Shown: piece after piece, positions 41,606 to 51,852 of the stretch | Layout: each line of letters starts with the position of its first letter | Position numbering within the stretch: the stretch's first letter is position 1 | Source of the DNA: an uncultured Prevotella sp. | Lineage (GTDB): Bacteria; Bacteroidota; Bacteroidia; Bacteroidales; Bacteroidaceae | Direction: 5' to 3' | Assembly (NCBI GenBank): GCA_946627325.1 | Contig: CAMOVK010000002.1 | Location: 50,049 to 114,048 of the forward strand | DNA: 64,000 nucleotides | The notes under the pieces: model-generated | What the model was told of the DNA's origin: nothing | Databases searched by the model: none | The model's input: only the letters and a program-made list of their open reading frames with translations | Made by a program: the position numbers and the translations under genes

Positions 41606-43915
41606 ATGAGAAGTAGGTTTATCCGAACGCTTTGGGGAGTATTGATAGGAGTGATAGGTGTAATGGCTTTGTCATTCACTGCTATATGGTTTGGGTGGAT
41701 TGGGTATATGCCCGATTTTGAAGATTTGCAAAATCCAATTTCTCGGTATGCCTCGCAGATATATTCGTCAGATGGCAAGATGATGGGTACATACAATGTG
41801 AACAGAGAAAATAGAGTGGCTGTCAGTTATTCCCATCTTTCGCCTCATTTGGTAAATGCTTTAATAGCAACCGAAGATGAAAGGTTCTATCAACATTCAG
41901 GCATCGATTTTATTGCACTTTCAAGAGCCATAGTAAAACGCGGAATACTACGTCAGCACAGCGCAGGAGGAGGCTCTACGATAACTCAGCAGTTGGCAAA
42001 ACAATTGTATTCAGACAAGGCGCGTTCATCGATAGAAAGAATTTTTCAGAAGCCGATAGAGTGGATAATAGCAGTAAAGCTTGAACGCAATTTTACCAAA
42101 GAAGAAATCATAGCCATGTATCTCAATTATTTCGACTTCCTCCACAATGCAGTCGGGATAAAAACGGCAGCAAAGACATATTTCAACAAAGACCCAAAAA
42201 ATCTGAACCTCAACGAGGCAGCTATGATAATTGGACTATGTAAAAATCCATCGTTGTATAATCCTGTTCGCTACCCTGAACGTGCTATGGAACGACGCAA
42301 TGTAGTGTTGTCGCAAATGGTAAAGGGAGGATATATTTCACAAGCTGATTACAATAGATTTTCACAAGACTCTATTCATCTTAACTTTCATAGAGTAGAC
42401 CACAAGGATGGTACTGCGCCATATTTTAGGGAATTCCTGCGTCAATACATGATGGCATCGCAACCAGTGAAGGAAAATTACCCTTCTTGGAACAAACAGC
42501 AGTACCACATAGACTCAATCACATGGGAAACCGATCCGTTATATGGGTGGTGTAACAAAAACGTGAAGAAAAATGGTGAGCCGTATAATGTTTATACGGA
42601 TGGTTTGAGAATTTATACAACCATAGATTCGCGAATGCAGAAGTACGCCGAAGAGGCTGTATATGAGCATATGTCTAAAACTCTGCAACCGACATTCAAT
42701 AATGAAAAAAGAGGTCAACCTAATGCTCCTTTTTCAAGCAATATCACAGCCAAGCAGGTTCGGGCAATTCTGCAACGGTCTGTACGACAGAGCGAACGAT
42801 ATAGAGTCTTGAAAGACAATGGTGCATCGGATGAAGAAATAAACAAATCATTCTCAACACCCACAGAAATGACCATATTCTCTTATCGTGGAGATATAGA
42901 TACAATTATGACACCACTCGATTCTATACGTTATTACAAAACGCTGCTTCGTGCTGGTTTTATGAGCGTCGAACCCACTACAGGCTCAGTCAAAGCATAC
43001 GTGGGTGGAGTTGATTTCTACCATTTTCAATATGATATGTGTATGGGAGGACGCCGACAGGTTGGCTCCACTATAAAACCATACCTTTATTCCATGGCAA
43101 TGGAGAATGGAATGTCGCCCTGCGATGTGGCTCCAAACAGGCAGGTTACCTACATGGTTGCAGGCAAACCATGGACACCGCGCAACGGAAGTCGTGCACG
43201 CTACGGACAGATGGTAACGTTGAAGTGGGGATTAGCACAGTCGAACAACTGGATATCCGCCTACCTGATGAGTCAGATGTCGCCAACAGGCTTTGTCAGT
43301 TTATTAAACAGATATGGCATAAACAATCCAGCAATCCACCCCTCCATGTCGCTATGTTTAGGACCATGCGAAGTGTCAGTGGGTGAAATGGTCAGTGCAT
43401 ACACTGCTTTTGTCAATCACGGCATACGATGCGCCCCATTGTTTGTAAGCAGAATAGAGGACAGCGACGGAAATGTTATAGCCACTTTCCAGCCAGTAAC
43501 AAACGAAGTTATAAGCGCAGAGAGTTCTTATAAAATGATTGAACTTTTGAAAGGAGTCGTCGAGGGAGGAACTGCTGGACGACTACGTTATAGGTATAAT
43601 ATAGATGCTGAGATAGGAGGCAAAACTGGAACTACAAATAATAATTCCGATGCGTGGTTTATGGGAATTACTCCTCAACTTGTCAGTGGTTGTTGGGTAG
43701 GAGGCGAGGATAGAGATATTCACTTTACTTCTACATCAACAGGTCAAGGTGCAGCAGTAGCATTACCCATTTGGGCTATTTTCATGAATAAAGTATATGC
43801 CGACAAGTCGCTGAACATATCGAAAGATGCTAAATTCGATATACCACCAACATTTAATGCCTGCAGTTCGAAGAACGATAATATAATTGATGGAATAGAA
43901 GATGTCTTTGAATAA
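41606..43915 (+). CDS. class A penicillin-binding protein (PBP1A type)
   Basis: A 769-residue bifunctional peptidoglycan synthase, anchored by an N-terminal helix (about 9-31). The GT51 glycosyltransferase domain has LIATEDERFYQHSGID (catalytic Glu90) and GGGSTITQQLAKQLYS. A linker with an inserted region (about 280-440) precedes the transpeptidase. The transpeptidase domain has SxxK as Ser488-Thr-Ile-Lys491 in GRRQVGSTIKPYLYSM, SxN as Ser546-Asn-Asn, and KTGT at 673-676. Together it polymerises lipid II and cross-links the peptides. A -7-like TATCTTCG (41572-41579) without a good -33 lies upstream. Its 3' end overlaps the MFS gene by 14 bp. Confidence 0.97.
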   Translation: MRSRFIRTLWGVLIGVIGVMALSFTAIWFGWIGYMPDFEDLQNPISRYASQIYSSDGKMMGTYNVNRENRVAVSYSHLSPHLVNALIATEDERFYQHSGIDFIALSRAIVKRGILRQHSAGGGSTITQQLAKQLYSDKARSSIERIFQKPIEWIIAVKLERNFTKEEIIAMYLNYFDFLHNAVGIKTAAKTYFNKDPKNLNLNEAAMIIGLCKNPSLYNPVRYPERAMERRNVVLSQMVKGGYISQADYNRFSQDSIHLNFHRVDHKDGTAPYFREFLRQYMMASQPVKENYPSWNKQQYHIDSITWETDPLYGWCNKNVKKNGEPYNVYTDGLRIYTTIDSRMQKYAEEAVYEHMSKTLQPTFNNEKRGQPNAPFSSNITAKQVRAILQRSVRQSERYRVLKDNGASDEEINKSFSTPTEMTIFSYRGDIDTIMTPLDSIRYYKTLLRAGFMSVEPTTGSVKAYVGGVDFYHFQYDMCMGGRRQVGSTIKPYLYSMAMENGMSPCDVAPNRQVTYMVAGKPWTPRNGSRARYGQMVTLKWGLAQSNNWISAYLMSQMSPTGFVSLLNRYGINNPAIHPSMSLCLGPCEVSVGEMVSAYTAFVNHGIRCAPLFVSRIEDSDGNVIATFQPVTNEVISAESSYKMIELLKGVVEGGTAGRLRYRYNIDAEIGGKTGTTNNNSDAWFMGITPQLVSGCWVGGEDRDIHFTSTSTGQGAAVALPIWAIFMNKVYADKSLNISKDAKFDIPPTFNACSSKNDNIIDGIEDVFE

Positions 43916-45170
43916 ACAGAAAAATCCAATAGCATGGGTACCTTCATTGTATTTTGCCATGGGTATGCCATTTGTCATACTGAATATGGTGTGTGCCCTA
44001 ATGTATAAAGGACTTGGCATAAGTAATACTCTAATTGCTTTTTGGACTTCGCTTATCATGCTTCCATGGACATTCAAAGCGCTATGGAGCCCATTTTTAG
44101 AGATTTATAAGACGAAGAAATTTTTTGTTGTGTTGACCCAAATTGCATCGGGATTAATTTTTGGTCTCGTCGCATTGTGTTTGCATCTACCAAATTTCTT
44201 TGCTGTGACTATTGCTTTATTTGCTTTTATAGCATTTTCTGGTGCTACTCATGATATAGCTGCTGATGGCGTGTATATGACAACACTTTCTTCCAAAGAG
44301 CAATCTCAATGGATAGGATGGCAAGGAGCATTTTATAATATAGCAAAAATAGTTGGTACAGGAGGATTGGTTTATCTTGCAGGAGTGCTGAAGGATATGT
44401 ATGGAGTGACTTCTGCATGGACTACAATCATGATTGTAATTGGTATCATAATGTTCACAGCTGGATGCTATCATTGGTTTGTACTACCATCAGAGAAGAA
44501 GAATGTTGATTTAGATGTGAAACCATTCAACCAGCAAATGGCAGAACTTCGTAGTGTCTTCATTCAATTCTTTAAGAAAAAACATATACTATACTATATC
44601 TGTTTCATTATACTTTATCGATTTGCAGAAGGTTTTGTGGTAAAAATAGTGCCATTGTTTCTAAAAGCATCGCGTGCGGAGCAAGGGTTAGGTCTAAGTG
44701 AACAAGAAATAGGTCTTTGTTACGGCACTTTTGGAGCGGCTGCATTTGTTTTAGGTTCAATTTTGGGCGGTTACTATGTGTCGCATAAGGGATTGAAAAA
44801 ATCGCTATTCAGCCTCGCATTGATTTTCAACGTCCCCTTTGTTGCATACACCTTTTTGGCTATGTATCAGCCAGAGAGTCTATGGATAATAGGAAGTGGA
44901 ATAGTAATTGAGTATTTCGGATATGGTTTTGGTTTTGTTGGATTAACTCTTTTTATGATGCAGCAGATTGCTCCCGGTGAACATCAGATGTCACATTATG
45001 CTTTTGCGAGTGGAATTATGAATCTTGGAGTGATGCTACCCGGAATGTTGAGCGGATATGTTAGTGACGTTTTAGGCTATAAAAACTTCTTTATATTCGT
45101 GCTATTATGTACCATTCCAGCCTTGTTAATTACATGGTTTGTGCCATTTTCACGTAGTGATAAACAATAA
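43902..45170 (+). CDS. MFS transporter, probable sugar importer next to GH130
   Basis: A 422-residue, twelve-helix major facilitator. The N-terminus ([28 protein letters not shown]) and [33 protein letters not shown] resemble the AmpG-like/PAT branch. In Bacteroides, a protein of this kind sits next to GH130 phosphorylases and is thought to import mannose-containing disaccharides. The GH130 gene here follows 23 bp later, which supports that role. AmpG-type muropeptide import is an alternative, since the upstream neighbour is a PBP and the genes overlap by 14 bp. Substrate is therefore open. Confidence 0.85.
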   Translation: MSLNKQKNPIAWVPSLYFAMGMPFVILNMVCALMYKGLGISNTLIAFWTSLIMLPWTFKALWSPFLEIYKTKKFFVVLTQIASGLIFGLVALCLHLPNFFAVTIALFAFIAFSGATHDIAADGVYMTTLSSKEQSQWIGWQGAFYNIAKIVGTGGLVYLAGVLKDMYGVTSAWTTIMIVIGIIMFTAGCYHWFVLPSEKKNVDLDVKPFNQQMAELRSVFIQFFKKKHILYYICFIILYRFAEGFVVKIVPLFLKASRAEQGLGLSEQEIGLCYGTFGAAAFVLGSILGGYYVSHKGLKKSLFSLALIFNVPFVAYTFLAMYQPESLWIIGSGIVIEYFGYGFGFVGLTLFMMQQIAPGEHQMSHYAFASGIMNLGVMLPGMLSGYVSDVLGYKNFFIFVLLCTIPALLITWFVPFSRSDKQ

Positions 45171-45193
45171 ACTATATAAAAACGATTAGACTT

Positions 45194-46192
45194 ATGAATA
45201 ATTTAATAATAAAAGGTAACGACCTTCCAAACATTCCTTGGGAAGATAGACCTGCCAACAGCAATCAAATAATGTGGAGATATTCGAAGAATCCAATTAT
45301 TCCGCGAAACTTGTTGCCCACTTCTAATAGCATATTCAACAGTGCAGTAGTTGCTTTTGAAGGTAAATTTGCTGGTGTTTTCAGATGTGATGATACCAAT
45401 CGCAGAATGGCATTGCACATAGGATTTAGCGATGATGGCATTAACTGGAATATCAACAGCGAACCCATGACATTCGTTTCAAACGATGACGAAGTAGGGC
45501 AGTGGGTTTATGGCTACGACCCCAGAGTTTGCTATATAGACGACCGTTATTATGTCAGTTGGTGTAATGGTTATCATGGTCCGACTATAGGACTCGCCTA
45601 TACCTTTGATTTCAAGACTTTCTACCAATTGGAGAATGCCTTTTTACCATATAATAGGAATGGTGTTTTATTTCCAAGAAAAATAAATGGTAGATTTGCC
45701 ATGCTGAGTCGTCCGAGCGATACAGGACATACGCCGTTTGGGGACATTTTCTATAGCGAGTCACCCGATATGGAATTTTGGGGACGTCATAGACATGTTA
45801 TGTCTCCAGCCCCGTTTGAGGTTAGTGCCTGGCAATGTTTGAAGATTGGTGCTGGCCCTATTCCAATAGAAACGTCCGAAGGGTGGCTAATTTTTCATCA
45901 TGGAGTATTGCGCTCTTGTAATGGGTATGTTTATAGCTTCGGTTCTGCTCTACTTGATATTGATTGTCCGTGGAAGACGATATATCGTTCTGGTCCATAT
46001 TTAATTTCTCCACAGATGTTGTATGAGCAAGTGGGTGATGTGCCAAATGTATGTTTCCCTTGCGCTGCCCTCCACGACTCTGCAACAGGCAGAATAGTCG
46101 TTTACTATGGATGTGCAGACACAGTCACAGGTATTGCATTTGGATATATTCCTGAAATAGTTGAGTTTACTAAGAAAACTTCGATAGTATAG
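45194..46192 (+). CDS. GH130 glycoside phosphorylase, mannosylglucose phosphorylase type
   Basis: A 332-residue cytoplasmic phosphorylase of family GH130. Five-bladed propeller signatures are present: [65 protein letters not shown] (which holds the catalytic Asp region), [19 protein letters not shown], and GWLIFHHGV. The YDPRV form and HGPTIG are those I associate with GH130 subfamily 1, 4-O-beta-D-mannosyl-D-glucose phosphorylase, which yields mannose-1-phosphate and glucose. The mannobiose epimerase and mannanase usually linked to it are not in this window. Its last 23 bp overlap a convergent gene (46170-46192). Confidence 0.92.
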   Translation: MNNLIIKGNDLPNIPWEDRPANSNQIMWRYSKNPIIPRNLLPTSNSIFNSAVVAFEGKFAGVFRCDDTNRRMALHIGFSDDGINWNINSEPMTFVSNDDEVGQWVYGYDPRVCYIDDRYYVSWCNGYHGPTIGLAYTFDFKTFYQLENAFLPYNRNGVLFPRKINGRFAMLSRPSDTGHTPFGDIFYSESPDMEFWGRHRHVMSPAPFEVSAWQCLKIGAGPIPIETSEGWLIFHHGVLRSCNGYVYSFGSALLDIDCPWKTIYRSGPYLISPQMLYEQVGDVPNVCFPCAALHDSATGRIVVYYGCADTVTGIAFGYIPEIVEFTKKTSIV

Positions 46193-47336
46193 TTTCGGGA
46201 ATGTGGTAATCTATGTGTTTTATAGATTTTTCAAGTCGCGCATATAAACGTTTCGTGCCCTTGTCGTAAATTGGTGGCAAGGGCATGTATCCTTCTTCAA
46301 GAAATAGCTTGCGTACGAGGATATCTTCCACTCTTGAAACGAATTTGAGGTTTTTCGTTTTTCTAATCAATTCAATGAATTCCTCTTCGTCGTAAGATCT
46401 ATATTTTAAGGCTATATACATTTCACCTAATAGTGAATATGTAGATGTTGATTTTTTCTTAAAGGCTCTCTTTAGTTGTTTTATATTAGCAAAGATATCA
46501 TTGTCAATTGCTATTTTTCTTGTTTTGGTTCCTTTCTCGGGATTGATACAGATATTATAATCCCAGGCAGCGCTATTTACGAATGACCATATCTGCATCT
46601 TATTTGCTAACAAGCCTATGCGGTCCCAACCATTTGGAGTAATGTCAGAAATTATTTGCCGCCCATCATCAGCAATAATCCATCCTGGGTGATGTTGACT
46701 ATTGAAAAGTTCGGCGTGTTCGGAATCAATATATTTGTCTAATCCTCTTCTGAAAAGCATATCCAAAACAAGTTTTTCGTTGTCGTTCATAAATTTATAG
46801 CAGTGTACATCGATAATATGCCGATATAAGGTTGTCAACATTTCTGAAATCTTATCGTTGCTGCTCGTTTTGTTTATGCAGGCAATGCCAGCCTTCTTGT
46901 TGCGCTTTTTTAGGAAATTGTATTCTTGGTAGTCACCTGCGATAAAATAATGTGATGTTTTGACAACTATCCATTGATACAACAGCCATTTTGGTAGATA
47001 TCTCTTCCAAAATTTTTTGTTCGCTATGTTAAGAAAAGCAAGGCTTCCCATAGGAGAAACGATGACGATTTTGCGAAGAATTATAGCAGCAATATACACA
47101 ATGAAAGCTGTAAAGCTCCAGCATCCGTGAATGTGAACTATATTAGCCTGTCGCATGCTGGCAAGGGAATGTCTGACGATAGAATAAACCAAAATGGGAG
47201 AAGTTATCTGTTTTCCCTTATGTGAAATTACTATTGTAGAGAACGTCTTATTACACTCTCTGCCTACAGCCTCTGCTTTTTCATATTTTGCTTCAAAGCC
47301 AGGCTCTTTAATGATAAAACACAGCAATTTAGCCAT
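46170..47336 (-). CDS. GT4-like N-terminal domain protein with unfamiliar C-terminus
   Basis: A 388-residue protein. The first ~160 residues look like the acceptor half of a GT-B glycosyltransferase of family 4: [42 protein letters not shown], and [22 protein letters not shown] (the usual 'after the helix, a second sugar-side sensor' region). The second half lacks the GT4 donor-binding motif (no E-x7-E and no G-G-x-G loop that I can see). It is instead a Lys/Glu-rich helical region with [33 protein letters not shown]. It may be a non-standard transferase or an inactive partner of the GT2 enzyme encoded just upstream (6 bp). It is the last gene of a six-gene unit. Confidence 0.65.
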   Translation of the reverse strand: MAKLLCFIIKEPGFEAKYEKAEAVGRECNKTFSTIVISHKGKQITSPILVYSIVRHSLASMRQANIVHIHGCWSFTAFIVYIAAIILRKIVIVSPMGSLAFLNIANKKFWKRYLPKWLLYQWIVVKTSHYFIAGDYQEYNFLKKRNKKAGIACINKTSSNDKISEMLTTLYRHIIDVHCYKFMNDNEKLVLDMLFRRGLDKYIDSEHAELFNSQHHPGWIIADDGRQIISDITPNGWDRIGLLANKMQIWSFVNSAAWDYNICINPEKGTKTRKIAIDNDIFANIKQLKRAFKKKSTSTYSLLGEMYIALKYRSYDEEEFIELIRKTKNLKFVSRVEDILVRKLFLEEGYMPLPPIYDKGTKRLYARLEKSIKHIDYHIPETILSKFS

Positions 47337-47342
47337 TGTAAG

Positions 47343-48476
47343 TCATCCTTTATGGGAGGTAAATTCCGAAGCGTTCATGTCGGAGTGTTTCATTTTCCAT
47401 TTCCATAGTACCCACATCATCGACAAATCGTAAAATGGTATTTTCCACCATTTTATTACGATGTCAAGCGACTTGAGGCAACGATGGGTGTGAAGTGTTC
47501 TGAATACGAACATTGCTGCAAGTGCTACGAGTGAGATGGCACTTAGGCCAACAAATGTTGGAAAACTGAACACCAAACCGCAGACTAAGCCTGCGAGCGA
47601 CGTTATCACTGTTCCATGCAAACACAGTTGTTCTGTATAGAAACGCCATCGATATGCGGCTTTGCCCCTCAAGTGGCGTCTGGTCTCTTGATACCCAACA
47701 TGATCAGATGTCCATTTGCTCAGCGATGGTGTTGCTTCTATACACCACGCAGAAGGGGTGAATGCAAAGCGGGTTTCTGAGCCATATTTAGCAGCAATAA
47801 AATCATATTCGCCACAAAGATATTGCTGATATTCACCATAACCATTTCCCTCGAGAAACTGAGATTTTCGAAAGGCTATGAGTGGAGCACTTGCTCTGTG
47901 CCCCTGATGGTTATTCGCATAGTTACCAGCACTTAGAGCTGTCAGTGTATGTTCATATTGCCAAAACATAGGAGCTTCAGGTTCGAATTTTGTAAACCCC
48001 ATAACGCAGCTTGTCGCTCCATTGCAATAACTGGCAAAAGCCTTTAGAGTTCCTGCACTCGTGGGCATAATTGAAGGCTCGGTCAGTACAATCCATTCGT
48101 TTTGTGCAGCCTTCACGCCGAGAGTTATGGCGAGTTTCTTTCTGCAGATATATTTAGACGACTGTGGTACGAACGTGACGTATAATTTTGGATGCTCTCC
48201 AATTCGTTTTATGGCATTGTCTGTTTCATTTCGTCCTTTTTCCGCTACAACAATAACCTCATAATCGTTGTCGTAATCTTGATTAAGCCATAATGGTAGA
48301 TTGCTTTCTAATAACTCTGCTTCATCTCTAATAGTTATAATAAGAGACAAAGGGTGTGTTCGAGTTGATTGCGGATTTGTTTTAATTCGTCTATTGAAAA
48401 TGTTCAATCCTATAGCTATAAATGCTACTAGTAGTAGAAGAAATCCTAAAGCAAGTTGATATGTTATTAATTCCAT
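47343..48476 (-). CDS. family 2 glycosyltransferase, membrane-bound
   Basis: A 377-residue GT-A enzyme. An N-terminal membrane helix (about 5-25) is followed by the catalytic domain: PLSLIITIRDEAELLESNL, VIVVAEKGRNETD, NEWIVLTEPSIMP (in place of a simple DXD), then APLIAFRKSQFLEGNGY and CGEYDFIAAKYG. A TPSLSKWTSDHVGYQETRRHLRGKAAYRWRFYT stretch matches the QxxRW-like region of processive GT2s. Two to three membrane helices (about 290-350) end the protein. It probably builds or extends a surface polysaccharide at the membrane. It lies 3 bp after the aspartate kinase stop and 6 bp before the GT4-like gene. Confidence 0.88.
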   Translation of the reverse strand: MELITYQLALGFLLLLVAFIAIGLNIFNRRIKTNPQSTRTHPLSLIITIRDEAELLESNLPLWLNQDYDNDYEVIVVAEKGRNETDNAIKRIGEHPKLYVTFVPQSSKYICRKKLAITLGVKAAQNEWIVLTEPSIMPTSAGTLKAFASYCNGATSCVMGFTKFEPEAPMFWQYEHTLTALSAGNYANNHQGHRASAPLIAFRKSQFLEGNGYGEYQQYLCGEYDFIAAKYGSETRFAFTPSAWCIEATPSLSKWTSDHVGYQETRRHLRGKAAYRWRFYTEQLCLHGTVITSLAGLVCGLVFSFPTFVGLSAISLVALAAMFVFRTLHTHRCLKSLDIVIKWWKIPFYDLSMMWVLWKWKMKHSDMNASEFTSHKG

Positions 48477-48479
48477 TTA

Positions 48480-49820
48480 CTATTTACTAAATAATGTATC
48501 GCAAAGTGCCTGCATAGCAGTAGATTTATCTTTGTCATCAATAACGAAGCTAATACAGTTTCGTTTTCCTCCTAATGAAACCATTCGTATTTGTAAGTTG
48601 TCGATAGCCTTCATCATTTGCGCTAAAATTCCCGACTGCTCGAAACTTCCTACAACAGTAACGATGGCACTGTTGTACGCAATAGTCACAGACATAGTTT
48701 GTTGTAATTCTTCTATAATTTGCAAAGTGTCTTCCGACTCTTCTATGCAAAGCGAAATCCCTTGTTCTGAGCATGAGCAAGCGTATATATTACTATCGTA
48801 GGCGTCTAAAATCTGAACAGCTTTCGTGTAAAGCGTTGTCATGGATACAAAGTTGCTATTGCATGCAATATGTACGACAGCTATATCGACTTTCAAAGCG
48901 ATGGCTTTTATTCCGTTAGATGAGTTTGTTTTGATGTGAGATTCTTCACCGATTACTGTTCCTGCTGCCTCGGGTTGTAGTGTGTTTTTAAGCAAAATCT
49001 GTACTTTGCCTGCTCTTGCTGGTTTTACGCATGTTGGATGCAGAATTTTTGCTCCATAGTAAGCCAATTCCGAAGCTTCTTCGTAAGATAGGCGAGGTAT
49101 GGGAAAAGTATTGTTTACAATTCTTGGGTCGGCATTATGCACACCATCAATATCTGTCCATATTTCTACGTTCGACTTTAAGATAGATCCGATGATTGTG
49201 GCAGTATAATCGCTTCCCCCACGCTTTAGATTGTCAATCTCGTCGAAAGCATTCCGACAAATAAATCCTTGTGTAACAATAATTTGGTGAGGACCTAAGT
49301 GATTGAGTTGCTCTTGTAACATTAGAGCAGTCTGTTTCATGTCAGGATTTTGGAAGTTGTCAGTTCTCATATAGTCGAGTGCAGATAGCAGTTCTGCATC
49401 GGCATTTTGCTCTTTTAGGTAATTAACCATCATGGTTGTACTGATGATTTCCCCCTCTGCAACAATCTGTTTTTCTTCAAAAGTAGTGAAAATGTCATCT
49501 TCGAATTTTCTGAGATTTTCCAATCTTTCATCGACTATCTTTTGTGTTGTTGAACACCAATACTCCGAGTTGAATAGATTTGAAACTTCTTTCTCATATT
49601 TAAGTCGAAGTCCATCAATTATGTCCTCAGCTTTTTTATTGTCACCATCGCGGTATGCAGAGCATATTTCCAACAATTTATTGGTCGTTCCGCTCATTGC
49701 TGAAAGTACTACTATCATCGTGTCGTTGCGTTTCATCAACAGCGATGCTACATGCTTTATGTTTTCAGCAGAACCAACAGATGTTCCGCCAAATTTCATT
49801 ACAACCATTTTCTTTAACAT
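48480..49820 (-). CDS. aspartate kinase
   Basis: A 446-residue monofunctional aspartokinase, the first step of Lys/Thr/Met and diaminopimelate synthesis. ATG 49820 ([16 protein letters not shown]) is chosen over an in-frame ATG at 49847 that would add only non-conserved residues. The N-terminal VVMKFGGTSVGSAENI and KRGGSDYTATIIGSILKSNVEIWTDIDGVHNADPRIV are kinase hallmarks. Two ACT domains follow (about 310-446, KVDIAVVHIACNSNFVSMTTLY; AYNSAIVTVVGSFEQSGILAQM), giving feedback control, most likely by lysine. It overlaps the ftsE 3' end by 7 bp. Its product feeds meso-diaminopimelate to cell-wall synthesis. Confidence 0.95.
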   Translation of the reverse strand: MLKKMVVMKFGGTSVGSAENIKHVASLLMKRNDTMIVVLSAMSGTTNKLLEICSAYRDGDNKKAEDIIDGLRLKYEKEVSNLFNSEYWCSTTQKIVDERLENLRKFEDDIFTTFEEKQIVAEGEIISTTMMVNYLKEQNADAELLSALDYMRTDNFQNPDMKQTALMLQEQLNHLGPHQIIVTQGFICRNAFDEIDNLKRGGSDYTATIIGSILKSNVEIWTDIDGVHNADPRIVNNTFPIPRLSYEEASELAYYGAKILHPTCVKPARAGKVQILLKNTLQPEAAGTVIGEESHIKTNSSNGIKAIALKVDIAVVHIACNSNFVSMTTLYTKAVQILDAYDSNIYACSCSEQGISLCIEESEDTLQIIEELQQTMSVTIAYNSAIVTVVGSFEQSGILAQMMKAIDNLQIRMVSLGGKRNCISFVIDDKDKSTAMQALCDTLFSK

Positions 49821-50479
49821 TTTGGTACAAGTTTTCCATCTTCGCAAAGATAGATTTTGCCAGGAAAGCGCTCCAGTATCGATGTGTTATGTGTTGACAT
49901 GATTACAGTCGTTCCCTTTTTACTAATCTCATACACCAGATTGACTATATCATTTGCCGTTTCTTCGTCAAGATTTCCCGTCGGTTCATCGGCAATTATC
50001 ACTTTTGGATTATTAAGCAATGCTCGTGCTATGGTTACTCGTTGCTGTTCTCCTCCCGAGAGTTCGTGCGGCATTTTATAGCGTTTGTCAATCATACCCA
50101 CAACATTGAGCACTTCATTTATATGCATTTCAATTTCTGCAGCCTTCTTTATGCCGGTGGCTCGCAAAACAAATTCTAAATTTTTATCGATGTTTCTATC
50201 TGGAAGGAGTTGAAAATCCTGAAATACTATTCCCATTTCCTTGCGTAGAGCAGGTATGTCGCGGCGTCGTATTCGTTTCAAGTCGCGTTGCATTACAATG
50301 GCAGTGTCAGCCTCCTTGATGTCGAGTTCGCAATATAGAGTTTTCAGTAGCGAAGACTTTCCACTTCCAACTTTGCCTATGAGATAGACAAATTCGCCTT
50401 CTTCTACATTGAAATCTATACCTTCTAAAACGGTCTCTTCATCCTGACAAATAGTTACGTTTTTATAGTCTATAAGCAT
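49814..50479 (-). CDS. ftsE: cell-division ABC ATPase FtsE-type
   Basis: A 221-residue ABC ATPase of the FtsE/LolD group. The Walker A is [14 protein letters not shown], the signature is [16 protein letters not shown], the Walker B is [15 protein letters not shown], and the H-loop is MSTHNTSIL. FtsE pairs with the membrane protein FtsX to activate amidases during septal wall splitting. No ftsX is adjacent, which is often the case in Bacteroidota. The alternative, a LolD-like lipoprotein export ATPase, cannot be ruled out, but residue patterns such as [15 protein letters not shown] fit FtsE. It lies between nhaD and the aspartate kinase gene in a tightly packed unit. Confidence 0.88.
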   Translation of the reverse strand: MLIDYKNVTICQDEETVLEGIDFNVEEGEFVYLIGKVGSGKSSLLKTLYCELDIKEADTAIVMQRDLKRIRRRDIPALRKEMGIVFQDFQLLPDRNIDKNLEFVLRATGIKKAAEIEMHINEVLNVVGMIDKRYKMPHELSGGEQQRVTIARALLNNPKVIIADEPTGNLDEETANDIVNLVYEISKKGTTVIMSTHNTSILERFPGKIYLCEDGKLVPKC

Positions 50480-50499
50480 AACTTAATTCTCCTATTAGT

Positions 50500-51849
50500 T
50501 TAACATTGAATAATAAATGTTCGTATAATCCAGTAGCAAATTATTCCTGCAATGTATCCTACAAAGGCTATCCATGTGATATTGCGCAAATACCAGCCAA
50601 AAGTGATTTTCTCCAATCCCATAATAACAACACCAGCAGCAGAGCCAATAATCAGCATTGAACCTCCAACGCCAGCACAATAAGCCAGCAACTGCCAGAA
50701 GATGCCATCAACAGCCATATCGCCAACTTCTGCCACAGGATACATACCCATGCAGCCTGCCACGAGTGGCACGTTGTCAACTATCGACGACAATATACCA
50801 ATTATTCCAGTGACGATGTAGTGATTATTCTCAAAAGTTTCGTTAAGAAATACTCCAAGATCTGTCAATACCCCAATCGTTTCCAAACAAGCTACTGCCA
50901 TTAGTATGCCGAGAAAGAATAGAATAGTTGACATATCAATACGTGCGAGCATATCGGTAACACGTTTCTGCATTGCTCCTCGTTCTTCTTCGGCTTTCAA
51001 TTGTGAATAAAAAACTTCTGTAACTGTCCACAACACTCCAAGCACAAGCAGAATACCCACAAATGGAGGCAGGTGGGTTATTGTTTTGAATATAGGTACA
51101 AAAATCAAACCACCGACACCAAGAAAGAAAATTGTCCTGCGCTGTACCGTTGTCAGATGATCGGCACCAACAGTTGCTTCCTGTTGAGCTGTAAATGTAA
51201 GATTGCCTTTAAGATGAAGCGATAATATGTATGCAGGAATGAGCATCGAAACAAGAGATGGAATAAAAATGTCAACGATTACACTGGCTGCTGTTACGAG
51301 GCCTTTGTTCCAGAGCATGATTGTCGTTACATCACCTATAGGGGAGAAAGCCCCTCCTGAATTGGCTGCAATGATTACCAATGCAGCGTATATCATGCGG
51401 TCGCGTTGGTCGCTGACAAGTTTGCGAAGAATCATTGCCATAACGATTGATGTCGTAAGATTATCGAGTATGGCACTCAAAACGAATGTCATAAAAGCAA
51501 TTCTCCAAAGCAATACTCGCTTAGAGCGAGTCTGTAGAGTGTCGCGTACGAAGTTGAATCCACCATTTTGGTCGACTAATTCAACTATGGTCATTGCTCC
51601 CATAAGGAAAAACAGGGTAGTGCTTGTTGCTCCCAAATGGTGTTCTATGACATTACTAACGGCAAGAGCTTTTGCCGAACCAATTGCGCCCGAAATATAT
51701 TGACCTGCATCAACCATAAAGAGTGTCCAGCAAACAACAAACATGAGTATGGCAATGGCTGCCTTGTTGATTTTTGTTATGCTCTCAATGGCAATGAAAA
51801 AGTAGCCAACTACGAAAGCTACGATAATAGCAATTGTAAGGAGTGTCAT
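50500..51849 (-). CDS. nhaD: NhaD-type Na+/H+ antiporter
   Basis: A 449-residue polytopic sodium/proton antiporter of the NhaD type (ion-transporter superfamily). Typical segments are TTLFFLMGAMTIVELVDQNGGF, FVLSAILDNLTTSIVMAMI (the conserved DNLTT), and AANSGGAFSPIGDVTTIMLW. The second half repeats the fold with GILSSIVDNVPLVAGCMGMY and GVGGSMLIIGSAAGVVIMGLEK. It exports Na+ and sets pH or sodium balance. It starts 3 bp after the upstream nucleotidyltransferase gene ends and lies 20 bp upstream of ftsE. About 12 hydrophobic helices can be counted. Confidence 0.95.
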   Translation of the reverse strand: MTLLTIAIIVAFVVGYFFIAIESITKINKAAIAILMFVVCWTLFMVDAGQYISGAIGSAKALAVSNVIEHHLGATSTTLFFLMGAMTIVELVDQNGGFNFVRDTLQTRSKRVLLWRIAFMTFVLSAILDNLTTSIVMAMILRKLVSDQRDRMIYAALVIIAANSGGAFSPIGDVTTIMLWNKGLVTAASVIVDIFIPSLVSMLIPAYILSLHLKGNLTFTAQQEATVGADHLTTVQRRTIFFLGVGGLIFVPIFKTITHLPPFVGILLVLGVLWTVTEVFYSQLKAEEERGAMQKRVTDMLARIDMSTILFFLGILMAVACLETIGVLTDLGVFLNETFENNHYIVTGIIGILSSIVDNVPLVAGCMGMYPVAEVGDMAVDGIFWQLLAYCAGVGGSMLIIGSAAGVVIMGLEKITFGWYLRNITWIAFVGYIAGIICYWIIRTFIIQC

Positions 51850-51852
51850 GAC

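Noticed and set aside
43902..45170. Calling the MFS protein a muropeptide permease (AmpG) because of the adjacent PBP gene
   Set aside because: The sequence resembles AmpG/PAT only broadly, and the GH130 neighbour better fits sugar import; I left the substrate open.
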